Notes under the pieces: model-generated
Database searches by the model: none
Seen by the model: the letters and a program-made list of their open reading frames with translations, nothing else
Told to the model about the DNA's origin: nothing
Assembly: GCA_932521025.1 (NCBI GenBank)
Contig: OW051471.1
Coordinates: 4,774,001-4,838,000 of the forward strand
From: Oscheius onirici
Lineage: Eukaryota; Nematoda; Chromadorea; Rhabditida; Rhabditidae
Direction of reading: 5' to 3'
DNA: 64,000 nt
Part shown: piece after piece, positions 29,301 to 39,463 of the stretch
How positions within the stretch are numbered: position 1 is the first letter of the stretch
Layout of the letters: each line of letters opens with the position of its first letter
Translations under genes and position numbers: made by a program

Positions 29301-31201
29301 ACCGAGTTGCCGGTAAATTGGAGCTTCTGGATCGAATTCTGCCCAAATTGAAGACTGGAGGTCATCGTATTCTCATGTTCTTCCAGATGACTCAAATGAT
29401 GACCATTGCTGAAGATTTCTTTGCATACAGAGGTTTGAATTGATAATGACTGTAAAGCTAATCTATTCAGGGTGGAGATATCTTCGTCTCGATGGAAGTA
29501 CCAAGCCGGATGAGCGTGGTCAACTTCTTGAAATGTACAATGCTCCGGACAGCGAGTATTTCCTCTTCATGCTCTCAACCAGAGCCGGTGGTCTTGGTCT
29601 GAATCTCCAAACTGCCGATACCGTTATTATTTTCGACTCTGACTGGAATCCTCACCAGGTTAGATCATATTCTTACATTTCTTATAATTCATTTTCAGGA
29701 TATGCAAGCTCAGGATCGAGCCCATCGTATCGGTCAGAAGAGAGAAGTCCGTGTACTGCGTCTCATCACAGCCAATTCCGTCGAGGAGAAAATATTGGCA
29801 GCTGCTCGTTACAAGTTAAACGTCGATGAAAAAGTTATCCAGGCTGGAAAGTTCGATCAAAAGTCTACTGGAATTGAACGAAAGCAGATGCTCGAACAGA
29901 TCATTCGTGCCGAAAGTGAAGAGGACGAAGACGATGATGTTCCCGACGACGAGACGATTAATCAGATGATTGCCAGAAGTGAAGACGAGTTCAACATGTT
30001 CCAATCTCTCGATATTGACCGTCGTCGCGAAGAAGCCAATCAACTTCATCGGAGACCACGTCTCATGGAAGACTCGGAGATTCCGCCTGATATTATTCAA
30101 AAATCTGATGAATTCGAGCAGCTGGAGAGAGAACAAGCTGAAGGAGGTCCAGTGGTGAGAGACGACAGTGGCACACGAAGAAAGCGGAAGGAAGTCGACT
30201 ACTCGCACGATCTGATGTCCGATGAACAGTTCCTCAAACAAATTGATGACATTGAAGAGGAGGATGAGAGACCGAGGAAAAAAAAGAAGAAGCGGAATGA
30301 GGACGAAGACGATGACAGAAGACCCAAGCCCAGCGACGAGCTGCAAAACCATATTATACAGGTAAGACTCTCTTTCGTTTCCGGACTATCTTTTTCTTCA
30401 GATTTTCGACCGACTGACTACTTTCCAAAATTCTGAAGGCGATGTTATTGCCGAGCCGTTCATGGAGCTGCCATCTCGAAGAGAGCTTCCCGACTACTAT
30501 GACATCATCAAAAATCCTCTCGATTTCAACAAAATGAAGCGCAAGTTGGACAAACGACGCTATCTCTCCCTTCAAGAATTCGCCAAAGACGTTTTCTTGA
30601 TTACTACCAACTGTCAGGTAGATTTTACCATTTTATCCTCTAAAAAACTCCGTTTCAGACATACAATGCCGACGGCAGTGAAATCTTTACCAGTTCAATC
30701 CTTTTGGAAACAGCCTTTTCGAAGCTGACTGGTCTCTCGAAAGAATCCATTCAAGAGTACCAGTCTCGACAGAAGGAAGAAGCCGATGTCGCTGCTGCCA
30801 TTGCTGCCACTTCGGGACCATCTACTTCTGCCATGAATGAGGTTTGTTTCTTTCATTTTTACTTCCTTTACTCATAATACGAGAAAAGTAGACGATATTA
30901 CAGAGAACTGCACAAAACTTTATGCAAAACCAACAATTTGGTCATCACACCATGCATCCTGGTCCAAGCGGATGGCCTGGATTCTAAAACGGCAGGAATT
31001 TAGCCTATTGAGCTCCTTTCCTTTTGTTCTGTCCATTCCAGCTTAACCTTTTGTGGCGTCGATCGCGTACTAGAACTATATGTTCCCTTTGTTGTATTAA
31101 GAAACTCACCAACTCTTTTTCAGGACAGCCAAAGTTCGAGTACTTCCCGGCGAAAAGCTCGAACTCCTCGTCAACGGGATTTGGACGAGGACTCTGATTG
31201 A
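26306..31201 (+). CDS. swsn-4: SWI/SNF chromatin-remodelling ATPase, Brahma/BRG1 (SWSN-4)
   Basis: Catalytic ATPase of the BAF/PBAF complexes. Domains in order: QLQ ([20 protein letters not shown], about 26680), HSA ([20 protein letters not shown] to [12 protein letters not shown], about 27310-27490), BRK ([18 protein letters not shown], about 27930), Snf2 ATPase with [14 protein letters not shown] (28310) and [16 protein letters not shown] (28690), SGTPLQNK-like [20 protein letters not shown], helicase C ([36 protein letters not shown], 29710), SnAC (29800-30100) and a bromodomain with [11 protein letters not shown] and the conserved Asn in TYNADGSE (about 30480-30700). About 1,300-1,350 aa. 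After codon GAG at 30840 two last exons are possible: a 28-codon one stopping at 30989 and a Ser/Arg-rich, acidic-ended one stopping at 31201. Start ATG 26306 ([10 protein letters not shown]). Confidence 0.96.
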
Positions 31202-31449
31202 GCCACAAGTCACAAATCATTCATCTTCCACGATCTTGATTCAATTTCAGCTAACTATGTTTCAACTTCTTAAATACTACATTATTCCCCGTAATATTTC
31301 TTTGTACTCTTCGAGAGATGAATCACCCAATGTTGTGTATAATTGCAAGTCGATAAATATATCTGTGTTTTATCATGTTCGTATGTGTCGGTTTTGTAGC
31401 CATAACTGTACTTCGGAATTATCAGTTTTTTAGCATATTAAATAGTCAG

Positions 31450-32349
31450 ATGTCTGTTCTTCGGTCGACGAAAGGACTCGTAGCACTGGTCACCGGAGGC
31501 GCTTCCGGACTGGGAAAGGGCACAGTTGACACTTTGGTCAAGGCTGGAGCCCGTGTCGCCATCCTCGATCTCCCGTCTTCAAAAGGAAATGAATTGGCCA
31601 AAGAGTATGGGAAAAGTACTATCTTCACGCCTGCAAATGTTGTTTTTTTCCACTTTGTCTAATCAAAAAAGCTTTAGGTGACTTCGGAAGCCGACGTAAA
31701 AGCAGCCTTCGAAGAGGTAAAAAAGTCGTTTGGACAGGTAGACGCCGTAGTGAATTGTGCTGGAATTGCTTACGCTTTTAAATTGTACAGTGTGAACAAA
31801 AAGAAGATGGTCGAAATGGATAAAATCCAGAAAACTTTAGAGGCCAGTTTATTATGATTTCGAACAAAACGCTGTTTTGCAGGTAAATGTGCTAGGCACC
31901 TTCAACGTTATCCGTCACGGAGTCGCCACGATGTGCGAGAAGGAAAAGGACGAATTCGGTCAGCGAGGTGTTTTCATCAGTACTGCCTCAGTCGCCGCCT
32001 TCGACGGACAAACAGGCCAGTCGGCTTATTCCGCTTCCAAAGGAGCCATCGTCGGAATGACTCTTCCTCTTGCTCGTGATTTCGCCGACGACGGAATACG
32101 ATTCATGGCCATCGCTCCTGGTCTTTTCGATACTCCTCTTTTAGCTGGGCTGCCTGACAAGGTTATATTCATTTTTTGGAAACTTTGTTTTTGTTTTAGG
32201 TTAAAAACTTCCTGTCCCAGCTAGTCCCTAATCCATCCAGAATGGGCAGTCCGAACGAGTACGGAGCTCTCGTGCAGCACATCATTGAGAACCGCTATCT
32301 GAACGGAGAAGTCATTCGACTCGATGGCGCTCTTCGTATGCCCCCGTAA
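31450..32349 (+). CDS. ard-1: Short-chain dehydrogenase, 3-hydroxyacyl-CoA dehydrogenase type 2 (HSD17B10/ARD-1 type)
   Basis: NAD-dependent mitochondrial-type SDR acting on 3-hydroxyacyl-CoA and related alcohols. The N-terminal Rossmann motif is [20 protein letters not shown]. Next are VARI-type strand [31 protein letters not shown], then [17 protein letters not shown]. The catalytic Ser is in [20 protein letters not shown], with the active-site [23 protein letters not shown] and the tail [14 protein letters not shown] end at stop 32349. About 265 residues, typical. Start ATG 31450 lies directly after TAGTCAG. The intron at 31843-31882 begins GC instead of GT; other introns are GT-AG. It follows the SWI/SNF gene by 249 nt on the same strand, so co-transcription is possible but not shown. 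Confidence 0.93.
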
Positions 32350-32508
32350 TTCTCACTTTTGGAAATATCCGGTTGCCATAGATGTTTCTCTCTTTTTTTG
32401 TGAATGGGTACATGACGAAGACTGCAATAAAATGGGTAGTTTGCTTCGAAAAGTTTAGTAAACAACAAGCAAGGAGATGATCGGAACAGTTTATGTCTCT
32501 GCGCTGAC

Positions 32509-33283
32509 TCACTTCGTGTTGTCCTCTCCTTTCTTCTCTCCTTTCTTCTGTCCCTTCTCACTCTGCTCCTTCTTCTTTTCATCGTCCGGACTATTGGCTG
32601 TCTTCATTTCGACCTCTAGTTTGGGCTCAGTCTTCTCACTTTTTTGAGTGAGCTCACTCTTTGGCTCCTCCTTGCTTGGTTTCTCGCTGGATTGAGTGTT
32701 TTGACTCTTCTCGACGACACTCTCCTCAATGGCGCTCAGATGATGCTTGTTCAGTTCCTTGGTTCCATGCACCTCGGCAGCTCCTCCTTTCGTCTTGTAC
32801 TCTTCGGGCAGTTCTCGTCCGGAAGCCTTGTAGATGGCTTCGATGATCTTGTTGTGTTTCATTTGAGGATCGAGTCGCGAGCTGCACGAGACAGAAGGCG
32901 GCTGTACTTTGTGTACCGTCTCTCCTCTCAGGTCGTCAATGTTCAGGGCAGTCGATGGATCGTCGTCCGACTTCGGGATATCCTTGTTCGTGAAGCCCTG
33001 TCTGATCTGAGTCTCTCTCGGAACCCATCGCGACGGCGGATGACTCATTGCTGACTCTGAATCAAAGAGTATTCTGAAATAAAGGAAACTGACTGGAGAG
33101 CCCACGACGACTTCTGTTATCAAAGTAGCAGGCAACGATGAGAGAAACAACGAGGATAATAGCAGCCGAACTGGCGATTCCCAGAGCCAACGGAGTCAGG
33201 AAGCCGAACAGCAGGTGGTCTCGGCCCTTCTTGGAGGCCAGGACGGCGGCAGTTGAGAGCAGCAGAAGAAGCAACTTCGTCAT
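32509..33283 (-). CDS. Small single-pass membrane protein with Lys/Glu-rich cytoplasmic tail, unknown function
   Basis: Not assigned to a family. Start 33283 gives a signal peptide (MTKLLLLLLSTAAVLASKKG), a very short lumenal part and a transmembrane helix (IASSAAIILVVSLIVACYF). A roughly 50-nt intron (GTGGGCTCT...TTGATTCAG, near 33097-33053) joins to SAMSHPPSRWVPRETQI. The tail contains KHNKIIEAIYKASGRELPEE and then low-complexity KSEKTEPKLEVEMK and KKKEQSEKGQKKGEKKGE, stop 32509. About 230 aa. The protein looks like a nematode type I membrane protein; no catalytic motif. A 27-nt sequence about 50 nt upstream recurs at 49.3 kb. Confidence 0.72.
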
Positions 33284-33332
33284 CGGAGGATTTGGTTTGT
33301 AAAGAGTGAATCGAGCAACTCAATCTATAACA

Positions 33333-33359
33333 TGCTATTTCCTGTCAGATTGGAACGGA
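33333..33359. repeat. Short dispersed repeat, copy 1
   Basis: TGCTATTTCCTGTCAGATTG plus GAACGGA matches 49328-49354 with two mismatches. It sits 50 nt upstream of the - strand membrane-protein gene. Role unknown; could be a promoter element or a remnant. Confidence 0.6.
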
Positions 33360-33587
33360 GAATACTACGAGATATGTGGAAATAGATGAGCTAAAATTAC
33401 ATCAGCTTTTTGTTCCTTCCAATGAGTTGAGACACCCTCTTCCCATACTCTATGAGTCAAAATGAGTCAGTTTGTAAACTGTCTAGAAAGTGGAGAGTGT
33501 TTGGATCCTCTGGCAAGTGAGTCAGTATATTTTACACAAACCGTTCGTTCCATTGCGGGATTTCGTACGCTAGCTCTTCTTCTCCGA

Positions 33588-34422
33588 ATGGAGAGATTCG
33601 TTGAAATATTCAACGTTCTCGATCCAGATCCAATTGAACCGACTACGGAAGCAAAACACCTTCCTCCACAGGACTCCAGCTCTGTTCCGGTTCCTCATGT
33701 CCATCACAAAAACCATTTATTACAAGATTCCGGTCATTCAGAGAAGCCTTCTTCGCTCAACAGGCAGGACTCTTCTGTTAGTCTTTTGGGATGACTCAAT
33801 TCGATCTCATTTAGGACCTGATCGATCTGTCTCACAGTGCCACTGACTATCATCGAATGCCTTACTCTCTTCTTCCCAGTCCTCAGAATCCGCTCTTTAG
33901 AATGCCGTAAGCTCCCAACCACTATTTTTCTGATAATCTGTTGTGGGAACCATTAAATTACCGCATGCCTCTTAATTAAAGAGTGTTCACCTGGCGCACT
34001 TTATGGATTCTCCCTGGGAATTCAGTGTTATCCATTCAAACTGGCGCGCTTTGAAATTATCCTCAACAAGAAACCTTTTCAGGCTCCACACTGGTCAATT
34101 CCGCCCGACGCAGCCTTACATAAACTGCGTACCGCAATACGGTAGTGCTTACAGCTATGCACCTCAAAGGAGATTTCCCACTGTCTTCCCTTGCGTGAAT
34201 CCGAAGGTTTAGTTGATGTGTCTTCTCAGACACAATTTTTAGGACTCTACTCGAGAGGGTAACCAGTCGACTCCTCTGACAGAGGCACCACAAGCTCCCG
34301 TTAGATCTCCAGTAAAACGTGGCCGTCCGGTAAGTACAGACTGAACTCTTTGATGCCCTTGTTTTCAGAGAAAGGAGCAGGATTTTCAGTCCAAGAAGAA
34401 GAAGAGAGTTAGCAAAACATAA
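33588..34422 (+). CDS. AT-hook nuclear protein, otherwise unknown
   Basis: Five exons join in phase: MERFVEIFNVLDPDPIEPTT (start 33588; an upstream in-frame ATG at 33462 is possible), then after GTTAGTC...TTTAG the exon DLIDLSHSATDYHRMPYSLL. Next, after a phase-2 intron, LHTGQFRPTQPYINCVPQYG to FPCVNPK; then DSTREGNQSTPLTEAP and SPVKRGRP, and finally RKEQDFQSKKKKRVSKT with stop 34422. KRGRPRKEQ is a classic AT-hook, which binds the minor groove of AT-rich DNA, followed by a basic nuclear-localisation-like run. The AT-hook itself is split by the last intron. The N-terminal part is Ser/Pro/His-rich with no known domain. It lies 113 nt upstream of the next + gene. Confidence 0.7.
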
Positions 34423-34535
34423 TAAACTTTTCTTTCAAATATTTGTACCCTTTTCGAGTCCGCCCAATCGATGGTAGGAAGAGTGTCTCCATAGAAACCG
34501 CGCCGTTCATTATCCGACTGTTGCTGCAAGTAGTA

Positions 34536-35218
34536 ATGGCCAATCATCAGCCAAACCAACAAAATGACGTGAGTTTCCAATTTTTCTAAAGCAATTCCAG
34601 TCAAGGTTGGCGAAATAGACCCTCCGGATCCGTTTGTCCGTCCTGCTTACATTGTCTTCATTCAAGGAGATCCTGACAAGCCGCATCTGATAGCGGCAGT
34701 CACTCCAAACTATCCAGGTCTCTTCCCGGAACACGAAGAGGGATCTGAAGACGAAGCCGTTCAACAAGATGTTCCAGCCAATCCACAACTTCTTCAAATT
34801 CCGCTTCCTTCTTTAGCTCAAATAGCTTCACCCAATGTTCAGGAGTACTACGAACTGATCAATCTCAAATCACCCAATGTACTAGTTCTATTTTCGACAA
34901 ATGAGGCAGAGTTTAGGCTGCCACTAACAACAATCCGTTCTGTACCACAAATCGTCGTGAACTTCTCCAACTTCTTGAAATGGCCGGAGTAGCCAGCAGA
35001 CATCAGAGAGAGGAAACTGTCGACCTTTGGGCTCTCGTAGGTTTTGCAAGAAACCATGATAGAGATCTTTTCAGGAGAAGCTCCGCAACCAACGCCAAGA
35101 ACATCAGCCTAATGGTCGAGATATCCACTCCCGTCAAGCCCAACAGCAGGCTCAAGGATATTTCAACACTCTCACCAATGCTCTCGACCAGCAGCGTCGT
35201 CGTCGCGCACATGACTGA
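34536..35218 (+). CDS. Hydrophilic protein of unknown function
   Basis: Not recognised. ATG 34536 starts MANHQPNQQND; an intron of about 37 nt leads to VGEIDPPDPFVRPAYIVFIQ, GDPDKPHLIAAVTPNYPGLF and an acidic run. A second intron (GTACTAG...GTTTAG) gives NNPFCTTNRRELLQLLEMAG and HQREETVDLWAL. A third (GTAGGTT...TTTTCAG) gives EKLRNQRQEHQPNGRDIHSR and a Gln/Arg-rich end, stop 35218. All introns are in phase, about 170 residues. The helical Arg/Gln-rich tail suggests an RNA- or protein-binding role, but I see no named domain. The short distance to the upstream AT-hook gene suggests a shared transcript. Confidence 0.6.
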
Positions 35219-35407
35219 ATCAAACTGAACAAGTTGTAGTTGAGAGTATAAGGCAATTAATTCGTCTGTCTCAAATGACCAAAGACTTTCAATTATCTAA
35301 TCGAATGCGAACGATTGTCAAATTCCCAAACAGTAAAAAAAAACTAGTACTGGAGAGAAAACAAGGAAAGAACATTTTCCGGAGACACATGTATTGAGAG
35401 TCGTGGT

Positions 35408-37000
35408 CTACTTGCCACCCATGAAGACGCTCCTCGGTCCATTGCCTCCTTTGCCATCAGTGAAGGCAACGGAAGCGACTTCTCCTCCCGTATACTGGTA
35501 TCCGCCTCCAGCTGGTCCACTCGGCTTGCCTGTTCCTTCGGCTTCTCCACCAGCAGTCTTGTAGCAGAAGATACTTCTGTTGGCCTGATATCCCTGAGCA
35601 AAGGACTGCGAGATGACTTCCTGAGGACCGAAGGTGTTGGCTTTGGCTTCTTCCATCTCCTTGCGAATCTGGTCTTGAGTCTTGCCAGTGACAGCAGCAG
35701 CTACAGCGACATTGTTCTTCTCGATGTCAGCAGCAGCTTGCTTGAGCAGTTCCTGTTGAGCAGTAGCCAGAGTCTTCCATTCGGCCTCCTTGACCTTGGC
35801 CTGATCGTAGCAGACAGTTCCATTCTTTTCGAGACGACCACTCTTCTTGGCAATGAGAACGGGCTGATTGAAGTCGCCCTGGACTATAGTTGCGACCTGT
35901 TCAGCTCCTCCACTCTGTCCAACAGCCACCACCTGCAACTTGTTCTCTTTGTAGACGACTTCAGCCAGAACTGTTCCAGGAGCTTGAGGTCCATCCTTGG
36001 TGACAGGGAGAACCGGGGCATTGTCTCCAGAACCGACAGTTTGTCCTTTGGTCTGGATGAACTGAGTCTCTCCATCGACAGTAGCCAGAACTCCGACTGT
36101 AGCCAGCTTGTCTTGAGGAGCAGGATGGTCGACATCGATCTGACGGAAGACTGGCATTCCACTCTCGTTGACATCGACCATTCCAGCAATGTGCAGCTTC
36201 TCTCCCACTTGATTCTCTACAATCAAGTTGGCTCCTTCGACAGTGATGTGGATGGGCGATCCCTTCGCATCGAACTTGGGTCCAGCGTCCGGGAAGAAGA
36301 CATGTTCACCCTTGGCATTCTGGACGAGAGTTCCACGAGTGAAATGGGCAAACTTGGGCTCTCCTTTCAGCTTGTCTTCCGGAATGAACTGAGGACAATC
36401 CTGGGGTCCTTTGACGAGGATTCCACGGATCGGCTCCTTCTTGTCCAAGGGCACTCTCGGAGCAGCATTCGGATTGTCAGCCGTGTCGATGGCCACAATG
36501 ATGGCAGCTCCAGCCGGTCCAATGGCACAGATCTTGTCCGGAGTGTAGGCTCCCTCGATGACCTGGTCGCCTTCCTCTTCCGAATCTTCGGCATGACGGA
36601 GTGCTCCCAGCTTCTGTCGGTCGCTGTCGTCGTCCTTGACCATCTTCTTCTTCGTCTTCTTCTTGTGTCTACGGAGAGCCCTGTGCTGACGACAACGTTC
36701 CTTCTTGCCATTCACTTTACGACAGCCGCATGGAGGAGCATCGACCATGACGACGAGGTACTCATTCTGTCCACTTTTGACTTTGTGAAGAGATGGATGC
36801 ATGGCCAAGTTGATGCCAAGTGGTAGAACACCCGTCGTCTGCAGCTTCTTCAGTTCATCCGCAGTCACAGCTTGTCCAGGCGTCTTCTGCACATCGTCCA
36901 GAGTCGGCAGCATGTTCTTTCCACCAGACGCTGGTCCAGCAGACTTGGGAACGGCGGAAGGAGGTCCACCACTCTTCGAAGCAATTGACTTCGAGGCCAT
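35408..37000 (-). CDS. Intronless 530-aa protein of unknown function
   Basis: A single uninterrupted frame in a region where nearly all genes have introns. Start 37000 (MASKSIASKSGGPPSAVPKS), stop 35408. A Ser/Ala/Pro-rich N-terminus is followed by LGINLAMHPSLHKVKSGQNE, a Cys/Lys/Arg-rich basic patch (CGCRKVNGKKERCRQHRALR), an acidic linker, then about 250 residues that look all-beta with recurring segments (VEGANLIVENQVGEKLHIAG; LAEVVYKENKLQVVAVGQSG). A helical segment (WKTLATAQQELLKQAAADIE) and a Gly-rich end follow. Codons favour C or G in third position, giving a long shadow frame on +. I do not recognise the family. Intronless, codon-biased genes in nematodes are often strongly germline or sperm expressed; that is inference only. 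Confidence 0.8.
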   Translation of the reverse strand: MASKSIASKSGGPPSAVPKSAGPASGGKNMLPTLDDVQKTPGQAVTADELKKLQTTGVLPLGINLAMHPSLHKVKSGQNEYLVVMVDAPPCGCRKVNGKKERCRQHRALRRHKKKTKKKMVKDDDSDRQKLGALRHAEDSEEEGDQVIEGAYTPDKICAIGPAGAAIIVAIDTADNPNAAPRVPLDKKEPIRGILVKGPQDCPQFIPEDKLKGEPKFAHFTRGTLVQNAKGEHVFFPDAGPKFDAKGSPIHITVEGANLIVENQVGEKLHIAGMVDVNESGMPVFRQIDVDHPAPQDKLATVGVLATVDGETQFIQTKGQTVGSGDNAPVLPVTKDGPQAPGTVLAEVVYKENKLQVVAVGQSGGAEQVATIVQGDFNQPVLIAKKSGRLEKNGTVCYDQAKVKEAEWKTLATAQQELLKQAAADIEKNNVAVAAAVTGKTQDQIRKEMEEAKANTFGPQEVISQSFAQGYQANRSIFCYKTAGGEAEGTGKPSGPAGGGYQYTGGEVASVAFTDGKGGNGPRSVFMGGK

Positions 37001-37587
37001 CTTCCGAGCAAACTGTCCTTGTTCCTTTTCTAACTCTTCCGCTAATTCTTTATTGTGTTTCTTTTTGAGTTTTTGGAAACATTGGAAAACTTTTCTAAAC
37101 TAAAAAAAAAGTTTTGTAATTGCTGTTGAAGAGAAAAAAAAACTTGTTGATATCCAAAGTCCGAAGTTTTACAAAAAGCGTTTGCGTCACATCTCTAACC
37201 CGAACATCGGTTATCTGTAAACGACCGGGCATTCCCAGCCAAACTCGTTTCTCGGGCTGTCCTCTTTGCAGACCGTATTCATCTTAAATCTAAAACGGAA
37301 ACCATGGAAGTATCTCGTCATCGGGGGCTAGAGACACTAGAGAAAGAGTCTCAGCAGAACTGTCACGAAACGACCAACTTTTCGGAGATAATGTTCTTTA
37401 AACATCCCGTTGTGACGTCATTCTGGAACATGAGTCAGACGGTTAGCCTGCCCAACGGCGTTTGGGCGTGACCTGAAGGTCATCTCTCTTTGGTTCCTCC
37501 ACATTCCCGCGCACTATTGAAGTTTCCTCTCGGTTGTCAATATTTGAGGAGGCGATTGCGGTCGACCGCCTGTCACTGTTATCTCGG
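37001..37587. other. Divergent spacer
   Basis: Promoter region of the intronless - gene and 5' flank of the + Ig/EGF gene. A signal-peptide exon for the latter may lie here, but I could not identify it with confidence. Confidence 0.4.
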
Positions 37588-39063
37588 ATGCCGTCACAAC
37601 CTGCCGTTTTCGAGTTGCTTTTCAAAGGAACTGATCCTCCGGAGCTGGATGAGACACCCTTGTCCTTTGTTATTGAGGGTCAACCGTTTACCGTTAGGTG
37701 TGTCGCCGATGAAGAAAATTTCACGGATGTTCGAATAAAAAAAGGAGACAAGGAACATACCACGTGGGTTCTTTTCTTAGCTATCAGACATTCCTTCTAC
37801 AAAAGTCCTGATTCACTTTCCTTCGCAGTTCCTACACCTTCTCCTTATGATTCAGACACAGGACATAAGTCTGTTTGCACTTTTCTCTAGAAAGTTCTTC
37901 CCAACGTAAGGACACTTAAAGAGGATCAGCTCCATTCAAGTTCCCACTCAAGTTGACATCGATTTGTCATTGTGCAAACTCGTAAGAGAAAAAGAGGGGT
38001 TTACGAAACTGACCCAGATTCTCCAAAACGGAAAACTTGCGTCAGTTTTCGCATTTTTTGTTTGTCGATCAACGGTGGTCGCAACTTTTGAAGTTTCGGG
38101 AATTCGACAGAAATAGAAGGGTTCCTTCACCCACTCGAATATCTTGCCGAGATGCTCAAATTCCAAGCCAGCTAACACTCTTTGTTCGCACAAACTCTTA
38201 TCAGAGACAACAAAGTGACGCGAACATAATGAGAGAACATAATTTCAGGACGGAGATCGTGGATTCACAGTTCAATTATAGCGAAGACAATAGTCTGTTT
38301 GAATGTGAAGCCACTTCCAGGACAACTGGGGAAATTCACAGTCGGAAGATTCGACTCATGGGAATGGTAGGGAGAGAAACAGACATATTTTCTAAGAGAC
38401 TTTTAGGTCAAACTGAACGTTCCCCAATGTACAGCTGAGCAAGCAGCTAACTGTGGACAGTACAGAACTTGTGGCATGGTGGGCACTGAGCCAACTTGTT
38501 TGTAAGTTTTATCGGAATTCAGTTGCAAATGAATAATTTTCAGTTGTCCGCCTGGTGTCGTCGGAAAGAACTGCGAAGAAAACTCTTTGATGATAGGAGT
38601 GAAAGGTTCGTCCGTACTGTTTCCCTTCAGTTAGCACTCTCACTAACTCCTCTTTCTGAATTTCCCCATCTCGGTTTTAGGACAGCATGTGGTAGCTGGT
38701 GGAGGAGTTGGCATAATTTTTTTTGCCGTTATTGTCGCAGTTTTGGGTATTTTGCTCTTTAGAGAAAGGTAAGCAATCTTTCTTCTACTAAAACTCGGTG
38801 TCAGTTGCAGAAAACGAACTAAAAGATTCGTTGGTCTTTACGGGCAACTGCCGGATGTCGACGCTTATGGCGAGCCATATGTGCCAGAGAACCCTTACAA
38901 GAAAATCTCGGCCGAACAATTTCTGGAACCAACAAGAACTGGCTCTTTGAGAAATGCCTTCAGATTGCCCAAAGGCAAAACCAAGTCAGTCGAGCTCGTC
39001 GAACAATCATCTTTGCATCTTGTCGATCCATCCAAACTATCTGATATCCCTTCCATATCTTGA
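37588..39063 (+). CDS. Ig-like + EGF-like single-pass membrane protein (5' end incomplete)
   Basis: Probable cell-surface protein. The first clear exon (from Met 37588) has FTVRCVADEENFTDVRIKKG, an Ig-like strand pattern. A later exon gives RISCRDAQIPSQLTLFVRTN and SEDNSLFECEATSRTTGE, a second Ig-like Cys pair. Next come VPQCTAEQAANCGQYRTCG and CLCPPGVVGKNCEEN, a six-Cys EGF module (about 38415-38590). The transmembrane helix is GVGIIFFAVIVAVLGILLF (about 38710-38760), then a basic stop-transfer RKRTKRF and a cytoplasmic tail to stop 39063. No signal peptide is visible, so a 5' exon is missing. Joins between 37765 and 38230 are uncertain. The Ig+EGF+TM order resembles C. elegans IGEG or neuregulin-like proteins; assignment is open. 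Confidence 0.65.
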
Positions 39064-39463
39064 CCAAAATCTTCAAAAGATACAAAACAGAAAGCTTTAC
39101 CCATTGTTGTTCTCGTCTCGTACAAATGAAGATTCTCTCGTCAAATCTCAATTATTCATGTGCCCTGCTCATGCCTCCAATCCTCTAAATAAACATGCCT
39201 CCATATTCCCATTATCGCGTCCTATTCAAGTGGCTCGTCGCAAATCACTTTTTCGTCCGGAAGGTGTCCTCTCGCCTCTTTCAAAACGTACAAACATCAC
39301 ACTCCCGACCGATTTTGATGAATGGCTTCTCCTTTCCTCTCGGATAATTCTCGTAATCCCATTAGTTGACTCGACCAGCGATCAGTCAGCTGTGACCTTC
39401 TCTATTCGTGTTCTTCTTGAAGTAGTCCTTTCTGATCAGAATTGTTCAGTTTGGGTCCTTAGA

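Noticed and set aside
30883-31046. Read-through frame after the bromodomain on +
   Set aside because: It begins inside an intron; the in-phase acceptor at 30900 or 31123 gives better ends.
35675-36826. 383-codon + strand open frame
   Set aside because: It is the antisense shadow of the intronless - gene, Ser/Leu-rich, produced by that gene's codon bias; no domain.
39079-39463. Open frame upstream of the GNAT start
   Set aside because: Open but without domain, and the GNAT N-terminus fits ATG 39464; likely UTR or intergenic chance.
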